The notes beneath the pieces are model-generated. The model was given only the letters and a program-made list of their open reading frames with translations, was not told the DNA's origin and did no database searches. The position numbers were made by a program, and so were the translations under genes. Below are positions 33,095 through 42,736 of a DNA stretch of 64,000 nucleotides, one piece after another; position 1 is the first letter of the stretch, and each line of letters begins with the position of its first letter. The DNA comes from JBBQZO01 sp038207625 (lineage in GTDB: Bacteria; Pseudomonadota; Gammaproteobacteria; Burkholderiales; Burkholderiaceae_D), in assembly GCA_038207625.1 (NCBI GenBank), contig JBBQZO010000003.1, positions 1 through 64,000 of the forward strand, given 5' to 3'.

Positions 33095-35863
33095 ATGATA
33101 AATTCATTTGAAATAGCCTCAACATCCTCAATTGGAACTTCGCGCGCCGAAAATAAAAATACCACGCCACGTGAACGGTATGCCAATTTCCCCATGGCAC
33201 TGACGGCAGTGGCGCTATTGAGCGGTGCATTTTCAGCGCAAGCACAGGTGGTCCCTGGCACCGCCTCTGGGAGCGCTAGCGTGGCAGTCGGTGCCAGCAG
33301 CAACGCCACAGGAACCAGCAGCGTTGCCATCGGTGATGCAAGTACTGCCACTGGGGAGGCGGCGCTGGCAATTGGCCTGAATAACACGGCAACCAATAGC
33401 AAAAGTGTTGCAATTGGAAGTGGTAATCAAGTCACCTCCAACAACGCGGGCCAGATTTCGCTGGGCGATCGCATTAATGGCGGACTGTATACCTTGCCTA
33501 TAGGCGGAACAACGATCGAAGCGTCAACCGGAACCGCTATAGGTTCTAACAATTCGATAGGTTCGGTTGGCGGAATTGCCCTTGGATTGCAAAACAATGT
33601 CGGCATTCGCGGCGACGGCGTGAGCTCCACTGACAGTGTTCCTAACTATGCGATGGGCGCGGCGAACGTTGCCGTCGGTGGCTGGGCAATGACACTTGGC
33701 ACGGCTAATTCCGCCAGCAGCAATTCCGCATTGGCGATCGGCGTGGCCAATACGGCCAGTGCCAGCCAAGCGATCGCCATTGGCCGGCAATCAAGCGCAT
33801 TGGGCGGAGAATCTGTCGCACTGGGAAACACCGTGTCGGCAACGGGAAACAAAACGATTGCCATCGGAAATTCGGTGCAGGCCACGGCATCGGGCGCAAT
33901 ATCGATCGGTGGCGATAGTTCTATCGCCGGCACCGCGTTTAGCCCCAACGCAACCATGGCCAGCGCGACGAATGCCGTCGCCATCGGCAATGCGTCGCGC
34001 GCAAATAGTGCGTCCACGGTCGTTTTGGGTGACGGCAATACCGTCGCGGCTGCGGCCGGGCTGGGCTCGATCGCCGCCGGACATAACTCGACGGTGAGCG
34101 GCGGGACAGGCGCTGTTGCCCTGGGCGAGCAACAAAACGCCAGTGGCAATGGGGCGGTGGCGATCGGCGATCCGAATACCGCGGCGGGCACGGGTGCAGT
34201 GGCAATTGGCGCCAACAATACCGCGAACGGCACCGGGGCACTGGCGATCGGAAGTGACAATGCCGCCACCGGCCAAGGATCTATCGCGCTAGGCAACAAC
34301 TCGCTGGCATCAGCAGGCGGTTCGATGGCTTTTGGCAGCGGCGCCAAGGCAAACAATGCCAACGATGTCGCACTGGGAAGTGGCAGTACCACTGGGGCAT
34401 CGGTCGCCACGACAAGCACGACCATCAACGGCACCACTTACGGCTTTGCCGGCACGGCGCCGGCAAGTACGGTCAGCGTCGGAAGTGCTGGCAACGAACG
34501 CACCATCACCCATGTCGCCGCCGGCAGCATCAGCGCGGCCAGCACGGACGCAATCAATGGCAGTCAACTCGCTGCGACGAATCAGGCCGTGGACGCAGTA
34601 GGCAGCAACGTTGCCAAGCTGGGGACAAGCACCGCCAATGGCTTGGGCGGCGGCGCGACCTATGATGCCGCCACCGGCACGCTGAACGCCCCCTCATACG
34701 CTGTGTATGGCGTTGCGCAATCGAACGTGGGCAGCGCGCTCGCGGCACTGCAAAACAACGCACCGTTGCAGTATTCCAGCGTCGCGGCGCCAACCACAGG
34801 TTTAGGTTCCGATCGCACTGCCACCACCAACGACGTGACGCTGGTCGGGCCGCAGCCAGCGTCAGCGGTGCGCTTGCATAACGTTGCCAACGGCGTGGCC
34901 GCGACCGACGCCGTCAATGTCAGTCAACTCAGCACTGCCATCGGTGCGACCGCGTCGTATTGGGTTGCTGGAAATCCCACGACGTATGCCGCGCCGACTG
35001 CGACGGGCAGCAATAGTACGGCGCTGGGTAGCGGCGCGACGAGCGCCGGTACCAATTCGGTCGCGCTGGGGGTTAATTCCACCGACGGCGGTCAGGCTAA
35101 CGTCGTCAGTGTGGGGTCGACGGGCAACGAACGGGCCATCATCAATGTCGCTGCTGGCCGCATTAACGAAACCAGCACGGATGCAGTCAACGGCAGTCAG
35201 CTTCGCGCGACCAATCTGGCGGTGTCGACCTTAAACGCTCAAACGAGCGCAACGGGCAACACCGTTGCTGCGGCACTCGGCGGCGGTGCCGCTTACAACA
35301 GCGCGAATGGCCAGATTGTCGCGCCAAGCTATGCCGTATATGGCGCAAAAACCGATAACGTTGGGGCTGCGGTCGCTGCCTTGCAGTCGAAGGCGCCAGT
35401 GCAGTATTCTGATGCGGCGGGCAATCCGACGCCTGTGGCAGCGTCCAACGACGTGACCCTGGTCGGCGCCAACGCGACGAGTCCCGTTGCTTTGCACAAC
35501 GTCGACAATGGCGTCAATGCATACGACGCAGTGAACGTAGCGCAACTGAGGAGTGCCGAAACAGCCGCCAATCAATACACCGACAAGCGCGTGAACCAAC
35601 TGCTGAACCAGGCCGATGCAAACCAAAAAACGACGAATGCCGGCATCGCCGGCGCCATGGCGATGGCAAGCATACCGCAGGCATTTCTGGCCGGCCGCAG
35701 CATGGCGGCCTTGGGCGTGGCCACATACGGCGGGCAAGCATCAATTGCCGTGGGTATATCGCACTTGTCCGACAACGGGACGCGGGTGGTCAAGCTGAAC
35801 GTATCGAAGAGTTCGGGCAGCGGCAAAGTGGGCGCGTCGGCCGGCGTCGGAATCCACTGGTAA
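33095..35863 (+). CDS. YadA-like trimeric autotransporter adhesin
   Basis: A 922-residue protein with a long signal region (cut near SAQA, residue 50), then a head of about 14-residue left-handed beta-roll repeats (SVAIGDASTATG, AVAIGNASRANS, GALAIGSDNAATG), neck/connector units (THVAAGSISAASTDAINGSQL and INVAAGRINETSTDAVNGSQL), a short coiled-coil stalk and a C-terminal YadA anchor (residues about 860-922, ending GVGIHW). Such proteins form trimers whose C-termini make one 12-strand pore and display the passenger for adhesion. AAGG lies before the ATG. The gene is visibly less GC-rich than its neighbours and is flanked by gene-poor DNA, hinting at transfer. Confidence 0.93.
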   Translation: MINSFEIASTSSIGTSRAENKNTTPRERYANFPMALTAVALLSGAFSAQAQVVPGTASGSASVAVGASSNATGTSSVAIGDASTATGEAALAIGLNNTATNSKSVAIGSGNQVTSNNAGQISLGDRINGGLYTLPIGGTTIEASTGTAIGSNNSIGSVGGIALGLQNNVGIRGDGVSSTDSVPNYAMGAANVAVGGWAMTLGTANSASSNSALAIGVANTASASQAIAIGRQSSALGGESVALGNTVSATGNKTIAIGNSVQATASGAISIGGDSSIAGTAFSPNATMASATNAVAIGNASRANSASTVVLGDGNTVAAAAGLGSIAAGHNSTVSGGTGAVALGEQQNASGNGAVAIGDPNTAAGTGAVAIGANNTANGTGALAIGSDNAATGQGSIALGNNSLASAGGSMAFGSGAKANNANDVALGSGSTTGASVATTSTTINGTTYGFAGTAPASTVSVGSAGNERTITHVAAGSISAASTDAINGSQLAATNQAVDAVGSNVAKLGTSTANGLGGGATYDAATGTLNAPSYAVYGVAQSNVGSALAALQNNAPLQYSSVAAPTTGLGSDRTATTNDVTLVGPQPASAVRLHNVANGVAATDAVNVSQLSTAIGATASYWVAGNPTTYAAPTATGSNSTALGSGATSAGTNSVALGVNSTDGGQANVVSVGSTGNERAIINVAAGRINETSTDAVNGSQLRATNLAVSTLNAQTSATGNTVAAALGGGAAYNSANGQIVAPSYAVYGAKTDNVGAAVAALQSKAPVQYSDAAGNPTPVAASNDVTLVGANATSPVALHNVDNGVNAYDAVNVAQLRSAETAANQYTDKRVNQLLNQADANQKTTNAGIAGAMAMASIPQAFLAGRSMAALGVATYGGQASIAVGISHLSDNGTRVVKLNVSKSSGSGKVGASAGVGIHW

Positions 35864-36426
35864 AGTGAGACTGCGGGTACCGACAGAGCGCCACGCCATT
35901 CGCCCCAAAGGCGTATGCGTGCGCCCGCCTCGGCCACGCGTGCTCTTCTGGGGCGCCGACCACGTTATCAAACGCGGCCAACGTTGCTGCAAGCTTGCAC
36001 AGCTGCACAGCTGGCACAGCGTGCAGCTTGGTCGCGGCAGGCGCCGTTGCAAATCGGCGCTGCAACGATCCTCCCCCTCATGCTTGACGTTGTCGCCCCG
36101 CGCGACCGGCCCCCGTCACGCCATGCGGGCCGACCAGGCCTAAGTCGACGGCCAACCAGCAGCACGCTAGGACCTATCCGGCTGGCGCATACCTGCTTGA
36201 CGCAAGCGCCCAACAAACACGCAGATTGCGAGCACGCAGCGGCGCCGCGACGTGGCCCTTGCCTGGCCCCATGCGCGTCGCGACAAGCGGCGCGCGCCAC
36301 ACACGTTTTCGCGCCACCGTCGCCCTGTTTGCCGCCCACGCCCGGCTGTTTCGTCGCATCGGCGTGGGATTGCGCACCGCCGCACCGCATAGTTCAGTCT
36401 CCTCACCGACACAAGGCAGACCGATC
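35864..36426. other. Intergenic region without a supported gene
   Basis: The 563 bases after the adhesin have several open frames but only low-complexity, Arg/Ala/His-rich translations. I see no ribosome site paired with a credible start, and no hairpin with a T tract. Confidence 0.5.
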
Positions 36427-36939
36427 ATGTTGCAATCTATCCTCAGCCACACCCCCGGCTACGTCTGGGTCATCCTGGGCTTTCTGCTGTATCGCGGCAT
36501 CACAGCGAGCGCCACGCGCGAACGCGATTTCAAGAATGTGTTCATCATTCCCGTGCTGATGCTGGGGCTGTCCCTGCAAGGCATCGACCACAGTGTCGGC
36601 CTGCACAGCATGGCGCCATGGTTCTGGCTGGGCGGCGCGGCGATCGCCACCAGTTTGGTGTTGAAATTTTCCGATGCGCGCGCCGTGACCGCCCATCCGC
36701 AACGTGGCAGCATCACGGTGCGCGCCAGCTGGCTGCCGCTGGCAATGATGCTCGCTGTGTTCGTTTGCAAGTATGTCGTCGCGGTAAGCCTGGCGACGCA
36801 CCCGCAGTACAGCAGCGCGACCGGTTTCATGGTGATCGTGTGCGCCGCCTACGGACTGGTGAACGGCGTCTTCATCGGCAAACTATTGCTCGCGGCACGC
36901 GCATACCACCTGGCCGGCGACAAGCTGGCGCTGGCCTGA
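36427..36939 (+). CDS. DUF6622-like integral membrane protein
   Basis: A 170-residue protein with about five membrane helices, starting MLQSILSHTPGYVWVILGFLLYRG. The pattern (HTPxYVWxIL, then ALGLSLQGID-like loops) resembles DUF6622 family membrane proteins; no function is known. The start at 36427 matches the family beginning; the frame is open back to 36226 without membrane content. Three bases separate it from the hydrolase gene, so the two are probably co-transcribed. Confidence 0.72.
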   Translation: MLQSILSHTPGYVWVILGFLLYRGITASATRERDFKNVFIIPVLMLGLSLQGIDHSVGLHSMAPWFWLGGAAIATSLVLKFSDARAVTAHPQRGSITVRASWLPLAMMLAVFVCKYVVAVSLATHPQYSSATGFMVIVCAAYGLVNGVFIGKLLLAARAYHLAGDKLALA

Positions 36940-36942
36940 GCC

Positions 36943-37968
36943 ATGAGCAACACGTCACGACGCGCCACGCGCATTACACCGAGCTGCCTGTTGACGGCGC
37001 TGCTCACCGCCAGCGCGATTCTGCTGGCCTGTCTTTGGGCCAACGCCGCGCAAGCCGGCCAGCTGTATACGGTCGGCTTGCACCAGACCCATGCAACGGT
37101 GGGCGAGCCCATTCCGCTGGCGATCTGGTATCCGTCCAACAAGCTGGCGGACCAGGCCGCGGCCCCCGCCGTGGTCGACGAGGCGGCGCTGGCAGAGGGA
37201 AAATTTCCGCTGATCTTGCTCTCGCACGGCAGCGGCGGCTGGGAAATGGGCCATCGCGACTGGGCCGAATATTTGGCCGGGCACGGCTACATCGTGCTCG
37301 CGCCGCGTCACTGGGGCGATAGTTTCGACCGACCCGACGGACGCGGCAGCGATGTGCAACTGATCGGCCGTGTGCTGCAAGCCAGCGCGGCGCTCGACAC
37401 GGTACTGGCCGATGCGCGTTTCAGGAGCGCGATCGCGGCGGGGCGGATCGGCATGATGGGGTTTTCGGCGGGCGGCTATACAACGCTGGTGATGGCTGGC
37501 GCCAAACCTGATTTCTCGCTCTGGCATGCGCACTGCGCACAGCACGCGGCGCAGGACGACGAGTTTTGCCCGAGTGTCATCTGGCGCTTCTTGCCACGTA
37601 CCACCCGCAGCGATTGGGCGCTGCCGCACGAAACGCGCATCAAGGCGGCGGTGGCGATGGCGCCGGCCGCCGTCGTGTTCGACCGCGCCGGCCTGGCCGG
37701 CGTGACGATCCCGCTGCGCCTGTACGGCGCCAGCGCCGACAGGCTGACCCAGAACGCCTGGAACGTCAGCCACGTGGCGGCCTCGCTGCCCACGCCGCAC
37801 ACGGTGCGTTTCATACCGGGCGACCATTTCGTGTTCCTGGCGCCGTGCTCAAGCGCGCTGCGCGCACGTCTGCCGCAGCTATGCATCGACGCCAAGGGCA
37901 TCGACCGCGCCGCATGGCATCTGACGGTGGCCAGGGAGCTGCTCGCGTTCTTCGATGCGAGCCTCTGA
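36943..37968 (+). CDS. Exported alpha/beta hydrolase (dienelactone hydrolase/PAF-AH-like)
   Basis: This 341-residue protein has an N-terminal hydrophobic signal (cut near AAQA) and an alpha/beta-hydrolase core: LILLSHGSGG oxyanion region, WAEYLAGHGYIVLAPRHWGDS, nucleophile elbow GFSAGG with Ser175, and a late His in PGDHFVFL. The layout matches secreted dienelactone hydrolase or platelet-activating-factor acetylhydrolase-like enzymes; substrate unknown. Paired Cys in HAHCAQH and EFCPS may form disulfides. It ends four bases before the convergent lipoprotein gene. Confidence 0.85.
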   Translation: MSNTSRRATRITPSCLLTALLTASAILLACLWANAAQAGQLYTVGLHQTHATVGEPIPLAIWYPSNKLADQAAAPAVVDEAALAEGKFPLILLSHGSGGWEMGHRDWAEYLAGHGYIVLAPRHWGDSFDRPDGRGSDVQLIGRVLQASAALDTVLADARFRSAIAAGRIGMMGFSAGGYTTLVMAGAKPDFSLWHAHCAQHAAQDDEFCPSVIWRFLPRTTRSDWALPHETRIKAAVAMAPAAVVFDRAGLAGVTIPLRLYGASADRLTQNAWNVSHVAASLPTPHTVRFIPGDHFVFLAPCSSALRARLPQLCIDAKGIDRAAWHLTVARELLAFFDASL

Positions 37969-37972
37969 AGGT

Positions 37973-38335
37973 TTATTGCATCGGCTTGCACTGGCGCAGT
38001 TCGCAGCGCGCCATGAACACTTTGCCGTCGTCGCACACCATGCGATACACCTCGACCGGACCGGCTTCGGTGATCAGGCCGGCACCGACGCCGCCGGTGC
38101 AGGCGTGCTGCTTGGCCATGCGCTCGACGGTGGCAGTGGACACGCCGGCCACGAAAGGAATGCGTTCGATCGGCACGCCGTCCAGTCCGACCTGCATGCG
38201 CCCGTCACTGCCCAGCGTCGCCTTGGTCGACTTGACCGGCGCGCCGCTTGCCACCTGATTCTTGCTACCCCAATGGAACACCGAACACGCGCTCAACAAT
38301 ACAGCGCCCGACAGCAAAACTATCACTCGTTTCAT
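37973..38335 (-). CDS. Hypothetical lipoprotein
   Basis: A 120-residue protein starting MKRVIVLLSGAVLLSACSVF with lipobox LSAC (Cys17), so it is probably anchored in the outer membrane. The mature part has four further cysteines (HACTGG, MVCDD, ARCEL, QCKPM) that could form two disulfides. No family recognised. The start at 38335 is chosen for the signal; a frame start at 38347 adds four residues. Just downstream of rpiA on the same strand. Confidence 0.72.
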   Translation of the reverse strand: MKRVIVLLSGAVLLSACSVFHWGSKNQVASGAPVKSTKATLGSDGRMQVGLDGVPIERIPFVAGVSTATVERMAKQHACTGGVGAGLITEAGPVEVYRMVCDDGKVFMARCELRQCKPMQ

Positions 38336-38378
38336 GTTTTCGTCCAATGGTCAAAGACTACAAAATGGTACAGCCAGT

Positions 38379-39056
38379 TCAGAACGTGAGCGTTTTGACG
38401 CCCTCGCCGGTGCCTAGCAGGCACACGTCGGCGCCGCGCTGGGCAAACAGCCCGACCGCAATCACACCGACGATCTGGTTGATCGTCTCCTCAAGCGCGC
38501 GCGGATCGGTGATCTGCAGGCCGGCCACATCGATGATCTCGCCGCCGTTGTCGGTGATGAACGCCTGCTCGCTACCTGGCTTGGTGCGCAGCTTGGGCTG
38601 GCCGCCCAGCGCGGCCAGCCGGCGCATCACGGCCATGCGCGCCATCGGCAGCACTTCGACCGGCAGGGCGAACTTGCCCATCACATCGACCAGCTTGGAA
38701 CCGTCGGCGATGCAGACGAATTGCTGGGACACCGAAGCGACAATTTTCTCGCGCGTGAGGGCCGCGCCGCCGCCCTTGATCATCGCACCTTGCGCGTTGA
38801 TCTCGTCAGCGCCGTCGATGTAGACGGCGATCGATGCGACGTCGTTCAAATCGTACACGTTGATGCCGTGCGCAACCAGGCGCGCCGCCGTCGCCTCCGA
38901 CGAGGCCACCGTGCCCTTGATGCGGTGCTTGATCTTGGCCAGCTCGTCGATGAAGAAATTGGCGGTCGAGCCGGTGCCGACGCCGATGATTTCGCCGTCC
39001 ACCACATAGGAAATGGCGGCCTGCGCAACGGCTTGTTTGAGTTCGTCTTGGGTCAT
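38379..39056 (-). CDS. rpiA: Ribose-5-phosphate isomerase A
   Basis: The 225-residue enzyme interconverts ribose 5-phosphate and ribulose 5-phosphate in the pentose phosphate pathway. Signature segments are GVGTGSTANFFID near residue 26, YIDGADEIN near 80 and KGGGAALTREK near 96. Length is typical (about 220). The start at 39056 is chosen from family alignment (MTQDELKQAVAQAA); the frame extends to 39131 without a ribosome site. It complements zwf and tal encoded at 58.9-62.2 kb. Confidence 0.96.
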   Translation of the reverse strand: MTQDELKQAVAQAAISYVVDGEIIGVGTGSTANFFIDELAKIKHRIKGTVASSEATAARLVAHGINVYDLNDVASIAVYIDGADEINAQGAMIKGGGAALTREKIVASVSQQFVCIADGSKLVDVMGKFALPVEVLPMARMAVMRRLAALGGQPKLRTKPGSEQAFITDNGGEIIDVAGLQITDPRALEETINQIVGVIAVGLFAQRGADVCLLGTGEGVKTLTF

Positions 39057-39255
39057 GGCAATCGTAAAAAAAGCTGAGAATGGCGTCATTCTAGCGGATC
39101 GCCCGGCGCCGCCCAGCGTTTTTGCGCGCAAATTGATGCCGCAAGGGGCCGACTAGTCATTTTGGCGCGCCCCCGGCATGCGATTTAGCCGGTTCCGCTG
39201 GGGAAATTTATGCGAAAATGTTTCTCACCGCGAGAGCAGCATACGAAAGAGCGCC

Positions 39256-39624
39256 ATGACTGAAGCGAAAACCGTATTAGTGGTCGATGACAGCCGCGTA
39301 TCGCGTCTGATGGCGCGCCAGTTCATCCTCAACAAGCACGCCAACTGGATCGTCGATGAGGCGGCCACCGGCGAAGAGGCGATCGACAAGGTCAAGACAC
39401 TGACCCCGGCGCTGATCCTGATCGATGTCAACATGCCTGGCATGGGCGGCTTGGCCGCCGCCGAGCAGCTGCGCACGCTGTGTCCGAACTGCTTCATCGC
39501 GCTCGTCACGGCCAATGTGCAAAGCGCCACGCGCAAGCGCGCCAGCGAACTGGGCGTGGGCTTCATGGAAAAACCGATCACCGAAGCCCGCATCCACCAG
39601 CTGATCGCCGCCCTGGAAGGCTAG
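39256..39624 (+). CDS. CheY-like single-domain response regulator
   Basis: A 122-residue receiver domain with the acidic pair Asp11-Asp12, phosphoacceptor Asp57 in LILIDVNMPG, Thr85 and Lys106 in MEKPIT. There is no output domain. It starts at 39256; the frame is open to 39178. It is two bases upstream of cheC, and CheC-family proteins dephosphorylate CheY-type receivers, so this is the likely substrate of its neighbour. Confidence 0.93.
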   Translation: MTEAKTVLVVDDSRVSRLMARQFILNKHANWIVDEAATGEEAIDKVKTLTPALILIDVNMPGMGGLAAAEQLRTLCPNCFIALVTANVQSATRKRASELGVGFMEKPITEARIHQLIAALEG

Positions 39625-39626
39625 CC

Positions 39627-40247
39627 ATGCTCAAGCTCAGCGAACTGCAGCACGACGCCCTGGTCGAGATCTTCAACATCGGGGTCGGCCACGCGGCCGC
39701 CTCGATGAGCGATATCGTCGGCGAAGAGGTCACCATGTCGGTGCCCTCGATCAGTTTTCTGAACCGGGCCGACGCGGCCCAGCTGCTGGGCAACAAGGAT
39801 GGCAGCCGGATCTGCGGCGTCAGCCAGCACTACGAGGGCGCCTTCGAGACCGAGGCCATCCTGATGTTCCCCGAGGATAAGAGCCTCGACATCGTGCGCA
39901 TGATGGTGGGCGAATCGGTGCCGTTCAAGGAACTGACCGAGATGGAACAGGAGGCGATGAGCGAGATCGGCAACATCATCCTCAATTCCTGCGTCGGCAC
40001 GCTGGCCAACATCTTCGCCGAGGAACTGCGCGGCTCGCTGCCGCAATATCACATCGGCACCAGCGAGGAAATTCTGGCCGCCTCCGGTGGCCAGGGCGAC
40101 ACGGTGGTGCTGATGCTGCACATCGATTTCATCTTGCAAAAACACCAGATCCACGGCTACGTCGCGTTCGTGCTCGACCTGACCGCCATGAGCGACCTGC
40201 AGGCCCACGTCGACCGCTATCTGGCCAATATCATCGGCACGCCATGA
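39627..40247 (+). CDS. cheC: CheC-family phosphatase
   Basis: The 206-residue protein has both signature helices of CheC: VEIFNIGVGHAAASMSDI near residue 13 and EMEQEAMSEIGNIILNSCVG near 108, each with the Glu and Asn that act on phospho-aspartate in CheC/CheX/FliY. It is therefore predicted to dephosphorylate the receiver encoded just upstream. CheC is usual in Firmicutes, Thermotoga and archaea and much less common in betaproteobacteria. Its stop overlaps the next start (ATGA). Confidence 0.9.
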   Translation: MLKLSELQHDALVEIFNIGVGHAAASMSDIVGEEVTMSVPSISFLNRADAAQLLGNKDGSRICGVSQHYEGAFETEAILMFPEDKSLDIVRMMVGESVPFKELTEMEQEAMSEIGNIILNSCVGTLANIFAEELRGSLPQYHIGTSEEILAASGGQGDTVVLMLHIDFILQKHQIHGYVAFVLDLTAMSDLQAHVDRYLANIIGTP

Positions 40248-41209
40248 ACATGGCGGCGGCCGCGCAACAGCCAGCGAGCCTGCTCGCCTGCGTGCTTGGC
40301 GCGGTCGAACTGGGCCTGGTGGTGCTGGACCAGCAGCGCCAGGTGCTGTTGTGGAACGGCTGGATGGAACGCGCTTCCGGCCTGGCCGCGCCCGCCGTGC
40401 TGGGCCAGCCTTTTTTTGCCGTGTTCGACCAGCTGCACAACAAGCGCGTCGAGCTGGCGGTGACGCAGGCGCTGCGCGACAATTTTCCATCGGTGCTGTC
40501 GCAGACGCTGCACAAGGCGCCGTTCCCGCTGTACGCCAACGGGCGCAGCGGCGCCGAACCGATGCAGCAGGCGGTGGCGGTCACGCCGCTCACGCTGACC
40601 GACGGCGCGCGCCACTGCCTGATCCAGATCCAGGATGTCAGCATGGCGGTGGGACGCGAAAAACTGCTGCGCGAGCAGGCCCTTGAGCTGCGCTCGCAGA
40701 CCTTTTCGGATGGCCTGACGGGCATCGCCAACCGGCGCCATTTCGACGTGGCGATCGACCGCGAGATCCGCCGCGCCAAGCGCAACGGCAGCGCATTGTC
40801 GCTGCTGATGATCGACATTGATCACTTCAAGGCCTATAACGACCACTACGGCCACCAGCAGGGCGACGACTGCCTGATCCGCGTGGCCGGCGCGCTGGCG
40901 TCGATGCTGCAACGTCCCACCGACCTGATCGCGCGCTACGGCGGCGAGGAATTCGCCGTGATCCTGCCCGAGATCGATGCCGCCCACGCGCTGCAACTGG
41001 CCGAGGCGATGCGCCGGCGCGTGACCGCGCTGGCGATCGCCCACGTGGGCAGTGAATTTTCCTCGCACGTCACAGTCAGCATCGGGGTGACCAGCCAGAA
41101 CGTGGCGCAGCCCGTTGAGCTGGCCGCCCTGCTGGGCACGGCCGACCGCGCGCTGTACTCGGCCAAGCGGCGCGGACGCGACCGCGTTGTCGCACAGGCG
41201 CTCGACTGA
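40244..41209 (+). CDS. PAS-GGDEF diguanylate cyclase
   Basis: A 321-residue soluble enzyme with an N-terminal PAS-like sensor (about residues 10-130, VELGLVVLDQQRQVLLWNG) and a GGDEF domain. The active site is GGEEF at 233-237, and RPTD at 224-227 forms a proper RxxD inhibitory site, so it should make cyclic di-GMP and be product-inhibited. Translation is coupled to cheC by an ATGA overlap. Together with the response regulator and CheC it links a phospho-relay to c-di-GMP output. Confidence 0.94.
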   Translation: MNMAAAAQQPASLLACVLGAVELGLVVLDQQRQVLLWNGWMERASGLAAPAVLGQPFFAVFDQLHNKRVELAVTQALRDNFPSVLSQTLHKAPFPLYANGRSGAEPMQQAVAVTPLTLTDGARHCLIQIQDVSMAVGREKLLREQALELRSQTFSDGLTGIANRRHFDVAIDREIRRAKRNGSALSLLMIDIDHFKAYNDHYGHQQGDDCLIRVAGALASMLQRPTDLIARYGGEEFAVILPEIDAAHALQLAEAMRRRVTALAIAHVGSEFSSHVTVSIGVTSQNVAQPVELAALLGTADRALYSAKRRGRDRVVAQALD

Positions 41210-41327
41210 GCCCGCTGCGCGCGCACTGGCGCAAAACCGCTGTAGATTGGCAGAACCCGGATAGAGCGCCGCGCCGCGCGGCCCCACACTGGGCACTTGA
41301 TCATCGCATACGCCAAGGAGACCGCCC

Positions 41328-41762
41328 ATGAACCACAGCATTGACACGAACCGCGCACTCGCCACCGAATTGATCGCGACGGTATGGAATGGTGGCGACA
41401 CGGACGCGCTAAGCGCCCTGCTGACGCCCGACTATGTCGACCACGCCTACGTGCCGCAAAACGCAGTCGGCCACGCCCACATGGCGCGCACCTTGCGCGC
41501 CGCGTTTGGCGACGCGCGCCACACCATCTTGCAGATCACCGCGCAGCAGGACATGGTGGTACTCAGGATACGCATCACAGGCCACCATACCGGCACCTTT
41601 CGCGACGTGGCAGCGAGCGGCCATGCTATCGACGTGATCCAGTACCGGACTTTGCGCATCGTCGACGGGCGCATCGCCGAACACTGGTCGCTGTTCGATA
41701 CGGCCACGCTGATGCGCCAGATCGACGCGGCAAGTCATCCGCACGCGTGTGCACCGAAGTAG
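41328..41762 (+). CDS. SnoaL-like (NTF2 fold) protein
   Basis: A 144-residue protein with the SnoaL/ester cyclase pattern: NRALATELIATVWNGGDTDAL, YVDHAY, RIRITGHHTGTF and HWSLFDTATLMRQI. The fold forms a small cone-shaped pocket; relatives include polyketide cyclases and many of unknown role. Followed 45 bases later by an AraC regulator on the same strand, which may control it. Confidence 0.83.
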   Translation: MNHSIDTNRALATELIATVWNGGDTDALSALLTPDYVDHAYVPQNAVGHAHMARTLRAAFGDARHTILQITAQQDMVVLRIRITGHHTGTFRDVAASGHAIDVIQYRTLRIVDGRIAEHWSLFDTATLMRQIDAASHPHACAPK

Positions 41763-41807
41763 CGTGCCGCTTGGCCACGCGCGGCATCCGGCACGGCGCG
41801 CGCCGTA

Positions 41808-42575
41808 ATGACCATGCACGCGTTCGCGTTTCATAAACAGTTCGAGGCGCCGATCGTCGGCGTCGAACGGACCTTTGCGCAGCCTTACCTGCTGTACGCC
41901 TCGGCCGGCGTGTTCCAGCTCGACGTGGCCGAGCGCAGCTGGTTATTGCCGCCCCATCGCGCCGCACTGATCGCACCCGGCGTGCCGATCTGCATCGCAA
42001 GCGACGCGCCGGCCACCTCGTCATCGGTGCTGTTTGCGCCGCACCTGCTCAAGCGCCCCGCCCTGCCCTGCCAGGTATTTCAGGTCAGTCCCCTGATTGT
42101 CGAGATGCTCGCTTACGCGACGCGCTGGGACAGCGCCAGCGCCGCCACGGACAGCGCGGCCATCGCCTTTTTTCAGACGCTGGGAAACGTCGTCGAGGAG
42201 GCCGCCGCCCATGTCGACGGCCTGTGGTTTCCGCGCGCACGCACGCCCGAGCTGGCGCGCGCGCTGGCCTTCACGCTGAGCACACTGGCCGATGCGCCCA
42301 GCTTCGCAGCCGTGGCGCAAGCGGCGCTGGTGTCCGAGCGCACGCTGTCACGGCGTTTTTCGGCCGAACTGGGCATGGGCTGGAGCGAATTCGTCCAGCG
42401 CGCGCGCACGGTGCGCGCCGCCGAACGACTGTCGATGAGCAGCGCCAGCGTCGCTGCCATCGCCTACGCGCTGGGCTTCCCCAGCGCCAGCAGCTTCAGC
42501 CAGAGCTTCGCCCACATCATGGGCCAGACACCGTCGCAATATCGGCGCAGCGCGCGCACGGCCGGCGCGCGCTAA
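41808..42575 (+). CDS. AraC family transcription regulator
   Basis: The 255-residue protein has an AraC-type N-terminal cupin-like region (residues about 15-110, with the PPHRAALIAPG turn) and two helix-turn-helix motifs in the last 100 residues (FAAVAQAALVSERTLSRRF and VAAIAYALGFPSASSFSQSF). Ligand and targets are not evident; the SnoaL gene upstream is the simplest guess. The first of two close ATGs (41808, 41814) is annotated. Confidence 0.88.
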   Translation: MTMHAFAFHKQFEAPIVGVERTFAQPYLLYASAGVFQLDVAERSWLLPPHRAALIAPGVPICIASDAPATSSSVLFAPHLLKRPALPCQVFQVSPLIVEMLAYATRWDSASAATDSAAIAFFQTLGNVVEEAAAHVDGLWFPRARTPELARALAFTLSTLADAPSFAAVAQAALVSERTLSRRFSAELGMGWSEFVQRARTVRAAERLSMSSASVAAIAYALGFPSASSFSQSFAHIMGQTPSQYRRSARTAGAR

Positions 42576-42736
42576 AGCTCCTGCAGCGCCACCGCAGCGC
42601 GCGAACGGCTGTTCGCCTCGGCGCCTGCTCGACCATCCACAGTGAAAAGTGCGTTTGCGAACATACGCTGCTGCCTCGCGGGAGTACGGTCCACAACTCC
42701 GGACCAGCGCGTCCCTTTCTCAATCAGGAGATCAGA

